A stretch of DNA of 64,000 bases from Zoogloea sp. GTDB lineage: Bacteria; Pseudomonadota; Gammaproteobacteria; Burkholderiales; Rhodocyclaceae. Shown here piece after piece: positions 50,899 to 59,078 of this stretch. The stretch spans positions 1 through 64,000 of the forward strand of contig NZ_JAOAUU010000044.1 in the NCBI RefSeq assembly GCF_030157465.1. The letters are read 5' to 3'. Below the pieces are notes generated by a model. It searched no databases. It saw only the letters and a program-made list of their open reading frames with translations, and had not been told where the DNA came from. A program made the translations under genes and the position numbers. Each line of letters opens with the position of its first letter. Positions within the stretch are counted from its first letter, which is position 1.

Positions 50899-52548
50899 TC
50901 ATGAGGCGGCGGCGAGACGCGCCCGCAGCACGGCGCTCGAGCGTTCCGACACCACCAGCATCAGCTTCATGGTGGCACGCGTGGCGCCCACGAAAAGCCG
51001 GCGCACGGCCTTGTCGTCGAGCTGTTCGAAATCGATTTCGGTGAGGATCACGCAGGGCGCGGCGCGGCCCTTGAAGCGCAGCACCGAGTCGATGAGGATG
51101 TCGCCGTCGGTAAGGATTGGATTGCCCAGCAGGTCGTAGCGGCCGGTGGGCGCACGCAGGGAATACGGCCCGAGCCGGGCCAGGGGCGCCAGCAGCGAAT
51201 GCTCGCGGCCGCGGTAGCTGATCAGCGCAATGTGCGAGCGCTTGAAGCCGAGGCCGATGGCGCGGGTGACGGCATGCACCGAGGTGCTGACGAGTTCATC
51301 GGGGCTGGCGTAGGTGAGGATATCCACCTCCGGGCCGGTGAGCGGGCTGCCGGCCTCGATGGGGTGCTCCAGCGGCAGCAGCGGCCTGAGCGTGCCGAGA
51401 ATGTCCTGCGGGCTGCGGTAGTTGATGTCCGAACGCAGCGTGACCCAGCCCGGCAGCGCCACCGGCGGGCGTTCGTAGAGGTTTTGCAGCGGATCTTCGA
51501 GCCACCAGGCGCGGCCGCCGGGGCGCAGCCAGCGCAGCAGGTTGTCGGCCCAGTCGCTGCGAAAATCCTGCCCTTCGTCGACGATCAGTTCGTCGAAGCA
51601 CGCAGCGTCAGTCGGGCTATGGGCGTCGAGCGCCGCTTCCAGCCGCGCGAAGGCATCGGGGCGGCTGAAATCCGGCACCTCACCGCAGGCGCGGCACAGA
51701 CGGTCGGCGAGCTGGTGATAGGTGGCCACCTCGCCGCCGTGGGGGGCGATCAGCGCGATGTGATCCGCCAGCGGCCGGTTGTAGCAAACGTAAAGCGGGC
51801 GCCGCCCGGCGGCTAGGGCGTCGCGAAAGACCGCCATCGCCAACTGCGTCTTGCCCGAACCGGCGGTGCCGATGACACGCAGCCGGAATGGCTCGCATTC
51901 GATGCGCCGCGCCCACTCCGCCAGCCCGCCGGAGAGGCGCGTGTACAGCGCGTGGGCTTCGCCGACCACCGCATGCACTTCGGGCACCAGTTGCAGCACA
52001 TCGCCGAGAAAACGCTCCACCTTCGGGCGGCTCGGCAGGCGCTCGCCGTGGGCGGGCAGAATGGCGCGGATAATCTCCAGCAGGTATTGCCGGTTGGTGG
52101 CGTCGACGATGCGCGCCGGATCGAGGCCGGCGGTGCCAGGCTGCTTGACGACGTAATCCGGGCAGAACAGCAGGGCGTCGACAAAAACCGGATCGTCGCC
52201 GCACACCGCCCGCAGGCGCTGGCTCAGCGCATCGACGCTGCGCGCCAGCTGCTGCGGCACGCTTTTGTCTTTCTTGGCGTAGCGTTTGACCAGCCCTTCC
52301 GGCGTTTCGGCCAGAAAGCCGGATTTCTGCTCGATGAGCAGCAGCTTGCCGGTGGGGCCGACGATGGCGAAATCGATCTCGCCAACGATGGCAAAACCGC
52401 CGTTCCGGACCCGCGTCCAGTGCACGCCGTGAAAAACCGTGTAGTCGTCGGAAAGCCCCTCGGCGAGCCGGGCCAGGGTTTCGATTTCGCGCCCGGCGGC
52501 GCCGCTGGCAGCCAGCTCGCGCCAGCCTTCGGGATGCACAATGGCCAT
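50899..52548 (-). CDS. NERD-domain superfamily I helicase
   Basis: 549 residues. The N-terminal nuclease-related domain (about residues 1-140) has EIDFAIVGPTGKLLLIEQKSG, the D...ExK nuclease-like pattern. A UvrD/Rep-type ATPase follows: Walker A IGTAGSGKTQLA, Walker B ELIVDEGQDF, and late motifs LRFKGRAAPCVI and FVGATRATMKLM. I start it at the ATG at 52548, where the NERD domain begins; the longer frame to 52746 encodes low-complexity Arg/Ser sequence over the divergent gene. No ribosome binding site is obvious. DNA repair or defence roles are both plausible. Confidence 0.8.
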   Translation of the reverse strand: MAIVHPEGWRELAASGAAGREIETLARLAEGLSDDYTVFHGVHWTRVRNGGFAIVGEIDFAIVGPTGKLLLIEQKSGFLAETPEGLVKRYAKKDKSVPQQLARSVDALSQRLRAVCGDDPVFVDALLFCPDYVVKQPGTAGLDPARIVDATNRQYLLEIIRAILPAHGERLPSRPKVERFLGDVLQLVPEVHAVVGEAHALYTRLSGGLAEWARRIECEPFRLRVIGTAGSGKTQLAMAVFRDALAAGRRPLYVCYNRPLADHIALIAPHGGEVATYHQLADRLCRACGEVPDFSRPDAFARLEAALDAHSPTDAACFDELIVDEGQDFRSDWADNLLRWLRPGGRAWWLEDPLQNLYERPPVALPGWVTLRSDINYRSPQDILGTLRPLLPLEHPIEAGSPLTGPEVDILTYASPDELVSTSVHAVTRAIGLGFKRSHIALISYRGREHSLLAPLARLGPYSLRAPTGRYDLLGNPILTDGDILIDSVLRFKGRAAPCVILTEIDFEQLDDKAVRRLFVGATRATMKLMLVVSERSSAVLRARLAAAS

Positions 52549-52636
52549 GAGGTAACGGCGATTCGGGTAGAGTGGATTTGGATGACGTCCGGAACAAACC
52601 CGGCGTGCGCCCATTCTGTCAGAAAGGAAAACCCCG

Positions 52637-53101
52637 ATGCTGCCAAAACGACTTTTGCCCGCCGCCCTGCTCTGCCTTGCCGCCACGGCGGCCGGTGCCG
52701 ACGAGGTGGGCTGCGTGACCACCACCTGGAAGCTGGTCGGCGCCAATCACCGGATCTGCGTCGAAGCCTTCCATGACGCGAAGGTGCCCGGCGTGACCTG
52801 CCACGTGAGCCAGGCCCGCACCGGCGGCCTGTCCGGCAGCTTCGGCCTCGCCCAGGATCCGTCCCAGTTTTCGCTGGCCTGCCGCCAGACCGGCCCGATC
52901 ACCCTGCCGGCCAAATTGCCGGAGAGCGAAACGGTGTTCTCCGAAGACACCTCGCTGCTCTTCAAGGAAACCCGCGTCGTGCGCCTGTGGGACAAGGCCA
53001 ACACCACCCTTGTTTACCTGGCGATCAGCCGCAAGCTCATCGAAGGCGCCCCGGCCAACAGCATTTCTACCGTGCCGGTGATGCCGTGGGGCGGCAAATA
53101 G
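52637..53101 (+). CDS. creA: CreA family periplasmic protein
   Basis: 154 residues with a signal peptide (about 1-21, cleaved before DEVGC). The mature part follows CreA closely: VGANHRICVEAFHDAKVPGV, TCHVSQARTGG, the GLAQD segment, and an ending of the ISTVPVMPW type. CreA accompanies the CreBC system in enterics, but no creBC is here and its function is unknown. AGAAAGGA precedes the start. Confidence 0.9.
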   Translation: MLPKRLLPAALLCLAATAAGADEVGCVTTTWKLVGANHRICVEAFHDAKVPGVTCHVSQARTGGLSGSFGLAQDPSQFSLACRQTGPITLPAKLPESETVFSEDTSLLFKETRVVRLWDKANTTLVYLAISRKLIEGAPANSISTVPVMPWGGK

Positions 53102-53147
53102 GCCCCGGCCCAACCCGGGCGGCCGGATCCACCACCTCCCGCCGCCA

Positions 53148-53161
53148 TTGACTCCCATCAA
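53148..53161 (+). promoter_or_regulatory. FNR/Dnr-type operator upstream of nirJ
   Basis: TTGACTCCCATCAA fits the TTGA-N6-TCAA core exactly. Its centre is 30-31 bases before a GACAAT -10 at 53185-53190, the spacing of a class II activated promoter with the operator at about -41.5. A Crp/Fnr regulator gene of the denitrification type lies about 4 kb downstream. Confidence 0.7.
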
Positions 53162-53217
53162 GGCCCCGCCAGCCCCGCGGCAGCGACAATCCGTAAAACC
53201 CTCAGGAGAGTCAGGCC

Positions 53218-54411
53218 ATGTTCCGAATTTCCAGCTACATCCGCGAGATTGCCGCGCCCACCCCCATAGGGCCCAAGCGCAATCCGCCCGGGCCGGTGGT
53301 GATCTGGAACCTGATCCGGCGCTGCAACCTGACCTGCAAGCACTGCTACTCGATCTCCGCCGACAAGGACTTTGCCGGCGAGCTGGGCACCACCGAAGTC
53401 TTCAAGGTGATGGACGACCTGAAGGGCTTCCGCGTCCCGGTGCTGATCCTCTCCGGCGGCGAGCCGCTGCTGCGCCCCGACATCTTCGAAATCGCCAGCC
53501 GCGCCAAGAAAATGGGCTTCTACGTGGGCCTGTCGTCCAACGGCACGCTGATCGACAAATCGAACATCGACGCCATCGCCACCGCCGATTTCGACTACGT
53601 GGGGGTCAGCATCGACGGCATCAAGGGCACCCACGACCGCTTCCGCCGCCTCGACGGCGCCTTCGAGCGCTCGCTGGCCGGCCTGCGCCTGTGCCGCGAG
53701 CTGGGCGTAAAAGTGGGCGTGCGCTACACCATGACCCAGGACAACGCCGCCGACCTGCCCGGCGTGCTGCAACTGGTCGAGGACGAAGGCATCGACCGTT
53801 TCTATTTCTCGCACCTCAACTACGCCGGCCGCGGCAACAAGAACCGCGCCGACGACGCCCACCACATCCTCACCCGCGAGGCGATGGAGCTGCTCTTCGA
53901 AACCGCCTGGAACTACGAAGCCCGCGGCCTCACCCGTGATTTCACCACCGGCAACAACGACGCCGACGGGCCCTTCTTCCTGCAGTGGGTGCAGCGCCGC
54001 TTCCCCGAACACGCCGCCCACGTCGAGGCCAAACTGATGCAGTGGGGCGGCAACTCCAGCGGCATCAACGTCGCCAACATCGACAACCTGGGCAAGGTCC
54101 ACCCCGACACCATGTGGTGGCACCACACCCTCGGCGACGTGCGCGAACGCAGGTTCGGCGACATCTGGACAGACCTGTCCGATCCGCTCATGGCCGGCCT
54201 CAAGCAATCGCCACGGCCGGTCACCGGGCGCTGCGCCCAATGCCGCTACCTCGCCATGTGCAACGGCAACACCCGCGTGCGCGCCCAGCAACTCACCGGC
54301 GACCCCTGGCAGGAAGACCCCGGCTGCTACCTCGACAACGCCGAAATCGGCGTGGCCGAAGGCGATCGCCTGGAAGTGAAGCCGTGGATACGCCTGGCTC
54401 CGGCGGCCTGA
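53218..54411 (+). CDS. nirJ: Heme d1 biosynthesis radical SAM protein NirJ
   Basis: 397-residue radical SAM enzyme that replaces propionate side chains with carbonyls during heme d1 synthesis for cytochrome cd1 nitrite reductase. The 4Fe-4S Cys triad is Cys36, Cys40, Cys43 (RRCNLTCKHCY); the SAM motif is ILSGGEPLLRPD; the C-terminal Cys set (CAQCRYLAMCNG and a later Cys) binds a second cluster. A strong CAGGAG ribosome binding site and an FNR/Dnr operator precede it. nirN follows after 20 bases. Confidence 0.93.
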   Translation: MFRISSYIREIAAPTPIGPKRNPPGPVVIWNLIRRCNLTCKHCYSISADKDFAGELGTTEVFKVMDDLKGFRVPVLILSGGEPLLRPDIFEIASRAKKMGFYVGLSSNGTLIDKSNIDAIATADFDYVGVSIDGIKGTHDRFRRLDGAFERSLAGLRLCRELGVKVGVRYTMTQDNAADLPGVLQLVEDEGIDRFYFSHLNYAGRGNKNRADDAHHILTREAMELLFETAWNYEARGLTRDFTTGNNDADGPFFLQWVQRRFPEHAAHVEAKLMQWGGNSSGINVANIDNLGKVHPDTMWWHHTLGDVRERRFGDIWTDLSDPLMAGLKQSPRPVTGRCAQCRYLAMCNGNTRVRAQQLTGDPWQEDPGCYLDNAEIGVAEGDRLEVKPWIRLAPAA

Positions 54412-54431
54412 CGCGTACAAGGAATCCCGCG

Positions 54432-55994
54432 ATGAAACGCCTTTTCTCCACGCTTCTCCTGTCCGCGCTGGCCCTCGGCGGCCTGAGCAGCCCGGCCCGC
54501 GCCGACGCCCCGGCGCTGTTCACCCAGCACTGCGCCAGCTGCCACGGCGCCAGCCGCCTCGGCGCGATGGGCCCGGCCCTGCTCCCCGAAAGCCTCGAAC
54601 GCCTCAAGCGCAAGGACGCCGTCGCCACCATCCGCGACGGGCGCGCCGCCACGCAGATGCCGGCCTTCGGCGCCGTGCTGTCGGCCGCCGACATCGACGC
54701 GCTGGCTGAATGGGTTTACTCGCCCGTCACGCCAGCCCCGAGTTGGAGCGAGGCCGACATCCGCGCCTCGCGCCTCGAGCCCTTCCCGCCCGGCAGCCTG
54801 CCCGACGCCCGCCAGGGCGACATCGCCAGGGCCGACCCGATGAACCTGTTCATCGTCGTCGAAGCCGGCGACCACCACGTGAGCGTGCTCGACGGCGACC
54901 GCATGGAGCGCATCCACCGCTTCCCGTCCCGCTACGCGCTGCACGGCGGGCCGAAGTTCACGCCCGACGGACGCTACGTGTTCTTCGCCTCGCGGGACGG
55001 CTGGGTGAGCAAGTTCGACATCTGGAACCTGAAAGTCGTCGCCGAGGTGCGCGCCGGCATCAACACCCGCAACGCCGCCGTATCGAGCGACGGGCGCTTC
55101 GTGGCGGTGGCCAACTACCTGCCCGGCAACCTGGTCATCTTCGACGCCGACCTGAAACTGCTCAAGGTGATCAAGGGCACCAACCTCAAGGGCGACGCCA
55201 GTTCGCGCATCTCGGCGGTGTACGACGCCGCCCCGCGCAAGAGCTTCATCGCCGGCCTCAAGGATCTGCCGGAAGTCTGGGAGATTTCCTACGACCCCGA
55301 CGCCAAGCCCTTCTTCGACGGCTACGTGCACGACTACAAGATGGGCGAAGCGATCGCCACGCCAGGCTTCCTCAACCCCCGCCGCACCGTGCTGGACGTG
55401 CCGCTGGACGACTTCTTCTTCACCCAGAGCTACGAAAACCTGGTCGGCGCCAGCCGCGAAGGCCGCGGCCAGGTGGTGAACCTCGACGTGCGCCGCCCCA
55501 TCGCCGCGCTGGATCTGCCCGGCATGCCGCACCTGGGCTCGGGCATTTCATGGCTGCGGGACGGACACCGGGTGGTGGCCAGCACCAACCTCAAGGACGC
55601 CCAGGTCAGCGTGATCGACATGCAAAACTGGCAGACCATCGCCACCATTCCCACCCTCGGCCCCGGCTTCTTCCTGCGCAGCCACGAGAAAAGCCCCTAC
55701 GCCTGGGTCGACTCGATGATGAGCCCCACCGCGCGTGACACCCTGCAGGTGATCGACAAGCAAAAACTGGCCGTGGTGGCGCAGATCCGCCCCGAACCGG
55801 GCAAAACCTTCGCCCACGTGGAATTCGACCGCTACGGCCGTTACGTGATCGCCAGCCTGATGGAAAAAGACGGCGCGCTGATCTTCCTGGACGCCAGCAC
55901 CTTCAAGGAAATCAAACGCCTGCCCGCCAGCAAGCCCATCGGCAAGTACAACCTGTTCAACAAGATCCAGCGCTCGGAAGGCACCAGCCACTGA
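54432..55994 (+). CDS. nirN: Dihydro-heme d1 dehydrogenase NirN
   Basis: 520-residue periplasmic cytochrome, paralogue of NirS. A signal peptide (1-24) is followed by a c-type heme site CASCH (Cys34, Cys37, His38) and an eight-bladed d1 beta-propeller (from about residue 130). NirN performs the last step of heme d1 synthesis. In this position NirF is the alternative, but NirF lacks the cytochrome c domain, so NirN is favoured. No nirS or other nir genes are in the window. Confidence 0.9.
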   Translation: MKRLFSTLLLSALALGGLSSPARADAPALFTQHCASCHGASRLGAMGPALLPESLERLKRKDAVATIRDGRAATQMPAFGAVLSAADIDALAEWVYSPVTPAPSWSEADIRASRLEPFPPGSLPDARQGDIARADPMNLFIVVEAGDHHVSVLDGDRMERIHRFPSRYALHGGPKFTPDGRYVFFASRDGWVSKFDIWNLKVVAEVRAGINTRNAAVSSDGRFVAVANYLPGNLVIFDADLKLLKVIKGTNLKGDASSRISAVYDAAPRKSFIAGLKDLPEVWEISYDPDAKPFFDGYVHDYKMGEAIATPGFLNPRRTVLDVPLDDFFFTQSYENLVGASREGRGQVVNLDVRRPIAALDLPGMPHLGSGISWLRDGHRVVASTNLKDAQVSVIDMQNWQTIATIPTLGPGFFLRSHEKSPYAWVDSMMSPTARDTLQVIDKQKLAVVAQIRPEPGKTFAHVEFDRYGRYVIASLMEKDGALIFLDASTFKEIKRLPASKPIGKYNLFNKIQRSEGTSH

Positions 55995-56027
55995 GCGTGC
56001 GCCCCGGCCGGAACAAAGCCGGCCGCC

Positions 56028-56384
56028 TCAGCAGCCCAGCGCAATCCGTTTTTCGACGTAGGCCCGGCGGCGAAGGACGAGTTGCTCGGCGGAGGCCGGC
56101 GACTGGGGATGGAGCAGCGCCGCATCCACGCCCTGGATCACCTCCAGCAGCTCGGCGCAAAGGGCGGCCCTGGCGGTGGCGTCCTCGGTGCCATGCACTT
56201 CCAGGCGCTCCGGCGCAACCGTCAGGCCAGCCGGCGCCCTGGCAGGCGCAAGGGTCGGCTGATAGGGAAAAGGCCCTTCCGTGGCGGGCGTGGCTTCCCA
56301 GCCGCCGGTACGGTAGTGGTCGGACCAATAGGCGATTCCCGCCGCCAGCGCCAGGGCGACCAGCAGGGCAGAACCTTCCTTCAC
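56028..56384 (-). CDS. Small membrane-anchored protein of unknown function
   Basis: 118 residues with a GTG start. Residues about 5-20 form a signal or anchor helix (ALLVALALAAGIAYW), then a Pro-rich segment and a helical C-terminal half (RAALCAELLEVIQGVDAALL). The arrangement suggests a periplasmic domain. I do not recognise a family. It is convergent with nirN and may share a control region with the DUF2249 gene to its right. Confidence 0.55.
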   Translation of the reverse strand: MKEGSALLVALALAAGIAYWSDHYRTGGWEATPATEGPFPYQPTLAPARAPAGLTVAPERLEVHGTEDATARAALCAELLEVIQGVDAALLHPQSPASAEQLVLRRRAYVEKRIALGC

Positions 56385-56465
56385 GATGATGTCTCATTCG
56401 GCATGGGGCGGAATTTATCACCCATTCCAGGCCACCGCATGCGACCTGCGCCACATCGCCGCGCG

Positions 56466-56485
56466 CCCTTGACCCGGCTCAAGGG
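56466..56485 (+). promoter_or_regulatory. FNR/Dnr-type operator upstream of the DUF2249 gene
   Basis: TTGACCCGGCTCAA (56469-56482) again fits TTGA-N6-TCAA and sits in a longer perfect dyad, CCCTTGA and TCAAGGG flanking CCCGGC. A CAATCT -10-like hexamer lies at about 56505-56510, close to class II spacing. Confidence 0.65.
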
Positions 56486-56555
56486 CGACGGCCTCTGCTT
56501 CGGTCAATCTGGCACGTCCCCGCCGGCGTCTGCCCAACCACCCGAGACCCTTCCC

Positions 56556-56795
56556 ATGACCGAAACTTCCGCGCCCGTGATTGTCGATGCCCGCGGCCTG
56601 ATGCCGCCGGAACCCCTCAACCTGACCCTTGAAGCCCTCGACACCCTGCCGCCTGGCGGCGAGGTGATCCTGATTCTGTACCGCGAGCCGGGGCCGCTCT
56701 ACGACATCCTCCGCCGCAATGGCTACACCCATCGCACCGAAACCACCCCCGAGGGCGAATTCCGCATCCACATCCGCCACGCGGCGGCGGCCTGA
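56556..56795 (+). CDS. DUF2249 domain protein
   Basis: 79 residues. The start VIVDARGLMPPEPLNLTLEA and VILILYREPGPLYDIL match the DUF2249 fold, a TusA/SirA-like small domain often encoded with denitrification and nitric-oxide genes. It has no CPxP cysteine, so it is not a sulfur carrier of the TusA kind. The operator upstream suggests expression without oxygen or with NO. It converges with the regulator gene. Confidence 0.85.
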   Translation: MTETSAPVIVDARGLMPPEPLNLTLEALDTLPPGGEVILILYREPGPLYDILRRNGYTHRTETTPEGEFRIHIRHAAAA

Positions 56796-56801
56796 GCAGC
56801 C

Positions 56802-57494
56802 TCAGTCGTGCTCGGCGAGACGGGCTGCGTCGTGGATGACGATATGCTTGCCCTGCACCGAGATGAGGCCGGAGTCGGAAAGCTCGTGGAAGATCCGCGA
56901 CAGGGTTTCCGGCGTCAGACTCAGGCGCGACGCAATCACCTGCTTGCTGGTGGGCAGTTCGACCTCATGGCGGCCGCCCGCTGCGCACGGCGTGCTGTCG
57001 GCCAGCTGCAACAGGTAGCCGATGACCCGCTGGGTGGACGAGCGCAGCGCATAGGATTCCACGTCGCGCACCATCGAATGCAGGCGGATCGACATGCCCG
57101 CCAGCAGCTTGCGGGCAAAGCGCGGATCCTGCTCGATCTGGCCGAACACCGCCGCCGAACCGATGTGCAGCAGCAGCGTGTCGGAGAGCGCCTCGCCGAG
57201 CACCGGGTAGGGCTGATCAAGAAACATCACCGCCTCGCCGAAGCTTTGCAGCGGCCCGAGGATTTCAACCACTTTTTCGTTGCCCTGGGCCGACGTGAAA
57301 GCCAGTTTGACCTGGCCCCAGACGACCAGGAAGAAACCCTTCGGGAGTTCGCCCCGCTGAAACAGCCGCTCGCCCTTCTGCAGCCGCTTCTCGCGGGTGG
57401 CCGCAGCCATGTGGGCGAGGTCTTCCGGCGACAGGGCGCCAAACAGGGGCATTCGGCTCAACAGGCCGGGGATATCGATCTTCTCGGTGCTCAT
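56802..57494 (-). CDS. Crp/Fnr-family transcriptional regulator (Dnr-like)
   Basis: 230 residues: cyclic-nucleotide-binding-fold sensor domain (about 15-130), dimer helix, and a winged helix whose recognition helix LTPETLSRIFHEL carries the E-x-x-SR pattern reading TTGA half-sites. It lacks the N-terminal cysteine cluster of FNR, which places it with Dnr/Nnr-type NO-responsive (heme) activators. It is a good candidate to bind the two operators upstream of nirJ and the DUF2249 gene. The ATG at 57494 is preferred to a TTG five codons upstream. Confidence 0.85.
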   Translation of the reverse strand: MSTEKIDIPGLLSRMPLFGALSPEDLAHMAAATREKRLQKGERLFQRGELPKGFFLVVWGQVKLAFTSAQGNEKVVEILGPLQSFGEAVMFLDQPYPVLGEALSDTLLLHIGSAAVFGQIEQDPRFARKLLAGMSIRLHSMVRDVESYALRSSTQRVIGYLLQLADSTPCAAGGRHEVELPTSKQVIASRLSLTPETLSRIFHELSDSGLISVQGKHIVIHDAARLAEHD

Positions 57495-57532
57495 CGCGCT
57501 GACTTTCAATTCCGGCCAAGTGCCAGCCGCGC

Positions 57533-57538
57533 ATTTTA
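57533..57538 (-). promoter_or_regulatory. Candidate -10 of the Dnr-like regulator gene
   Basis: TAAAAT on the minus strand (five of six to TATAAT), 38 bases before the ATG, in an AT-rich patch of an otherwise GC-rich gap. Confidence 0.4.
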
Positions 57539-57585
57539 ACCCTACACGCGCTCACCGCAGGCATTGCAAAGGCCCTCCCGCCACC

Positions 57586-58860
57586 ATGGAAAAACCCGTC
57601 CAGCTCCAGGCCCGCAACCATCCGCAGGCACAGCCCCCCGCCGACCCGCCGCCCCAGTCGCGCCTGTCCATCCTGTTTGCCGCACCGCACCGATCGATGT
57701 TCCTGGCCGGCGCCGTGCAGGCGCTGCTGGCCTTTGCGCCCTGGGCCTGGGAGCTGCTGGCCCGCGCCGGCCTCTTTGCCGGCCCCGCCTGGCCGTGGCC
57801 ACCCGCCTGGGTCCATGCCCTGTGGGCGGCCTACGGCATCTTTCCGTTCTTCGTCTTCGGCTTCCTGATGACGGTGATCCCGCGCTGGCAGGGCCTGCCC
57901 GACACCCCCGGCGGCGCGGCCCGGCGGCCCTGGCTGTGCCTCACCGGGGGCTGGCTGATCTTCGATACGGGCCTGCTGCTGGGCATGACCAGCGTCATGG
58001 TGGCGGGGCTCGGCCTGGTGCTCGCCGGCTGGCTGCTGGTGGCGCGCCTGCTCTTCCCGGCGGCCTTCACGCCGGGCAAGGCGCGGCTGCATCCCGGCTC
58101 AGCCTGGTGCGCCATCGGCGCGGGCTGCCTCGGGCTGGTCGCATGGATCGTTTTTGCGGCCAGTGGCAACCCGCTGGCGGCGCGCATCGGCATCTCGATC
58201 GGCGTGTGGTGGGTGCTGACGCCTATCTTCATGGTGGTCAGCCACCGCATGATTCCGTTTTTCTCCAGCTCGGCACTGCCGAAATACGAAGTCGTGCGGC
58301 CCGACTGGACGCTCCGCATGCTGCTTGGCGCCAGCGTCATACATGGCACGCTGGCCATGGCCGATCTCGCCCACCTGGCCTGGCCGGCCGATCTGCTGGC
58401 CGCCGGCACTGCCCTGTGGCTGAGCTGGAAATGGCAGCTGCGGCGCAGCTTCGCAGTGCGCCTTCTCGCCATGCTGCATCTCGGCTTCGTGTGGCTGGGG
58501 GTGGGCTGGCTGCTCAGCGGCGTGCAGGGGCTGCTGCACACCGCCGGCATCATCACCCTCGGCCTCGCGCCGCTGCACGCGCTGGCGGTGGGCTACTTCG
58601 CGACGATGACCGTGGCCATGGTGTCGCGCGTCACGCTTGGCCACTCCGGCCGTCCACTGGTGGCCGACACGCTCACCTGGAGCCTGGCCCTCGGGCTGCA
58701 CGCGGTGGCCTTCGTCCGCCTCCTGGCCGATCTGCTGCCGACAGGCCAGGCTTTTCTGCTGGCCCTTGCCGGAATCGGCTGGCTGGCGGTATTCACGCCT
58801 CTGGCCATGCGCGTCGTACCGATCTACCTGAGCCGCCGGGCCGACGGCAAGGCGGGCTAG
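57586..58860 (+). CDS. nnrS: NnrS family protein
   Basis: 424-residue integral membrane protein with about twelve hydrophobic spans. NnrS segments: HRSMFLAGAVQALLAF (start of the first span), the FVFGFLMTVIPRWQG motif, VSHRMIPFFSSSALP, and AVGYFATMTVAMVSRVTLGHSG. NnrS is a heme- and copper-containing protein protecting cells from nitrosative stress and is usually regulated by NO. It is divergent from the Dnr-like regulator; no TTGA-N6-TCAA site was found in their 91-base gap. Confidence 0.93.
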   Translation: MEKPVQLQARNHPQAQPPADPPPQSRLSILFAAPHRSMFLAGAVQALLAFAPWAWELLARAGLFAGPAWPWPPAWVHALWAAYGIFPFFVFGFLMTVIPRWQGLPDTPGGAARRPWLCLTGGWLIFDTGLLLGMTSVMVAGLGLVLAGWLLVARLLFPAAFTPGKARLHPGSAWCAIGAGCLGLVAWIVFAASGNPLAARIGISIGVWWVLTPIFMVVSHRMIPFFSSSALPKYEVVRPDWTLRMLLGASVIHGTLAMADLAHLAWPADLLAAGTALWLSWKWQLRRSFAVRLLAMLHLGFVWLGVGWLLSGVQGLLHTAGIITLGLAPLHALAVGYFATMTVAMVSRVTLGHSGRPLVADTLTWSLALGLHAVAFVRLLADLLPTGQAFLLALAGIGWLAVFTPLAMRVVPIYLSRRADGKAG

Positions 58861-59078
58861 GCATCCTGCCCGCAGCAGGCAACCCGGCTCCGCAAGTCCG
58901 GCGCCGGGCCTCCCCTGAAATTGCCCCGAAACGCCCCGCCAACGGTGGCAACAAGGAAAAATCTCCGCCCAGCGTGCGTTTCGCCCGCTTCTCGCCCCTC
59001 CGGATGGGACTTCCTTCCTTGGCAAAGCCATGTGCCAGCGGCACCATCGCGAACAACAGCAAATACTAATAAGCCAGG

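Noticed and set aside
52549-52746. N-terminal extension of the NERD-helicase to 52746
   Set aside because: The added 66 residues are low-complexity, overlap the divergent creA gene and signal peptide, and precede the point where domain homology starts.
57495-57585. FNR/Dnr operator between the Dnr-like gene and nnrS
   Set aside because: No TTGA-N6-TCAA or close variant could be found in these 91 bases, although nnrS is often under such control.
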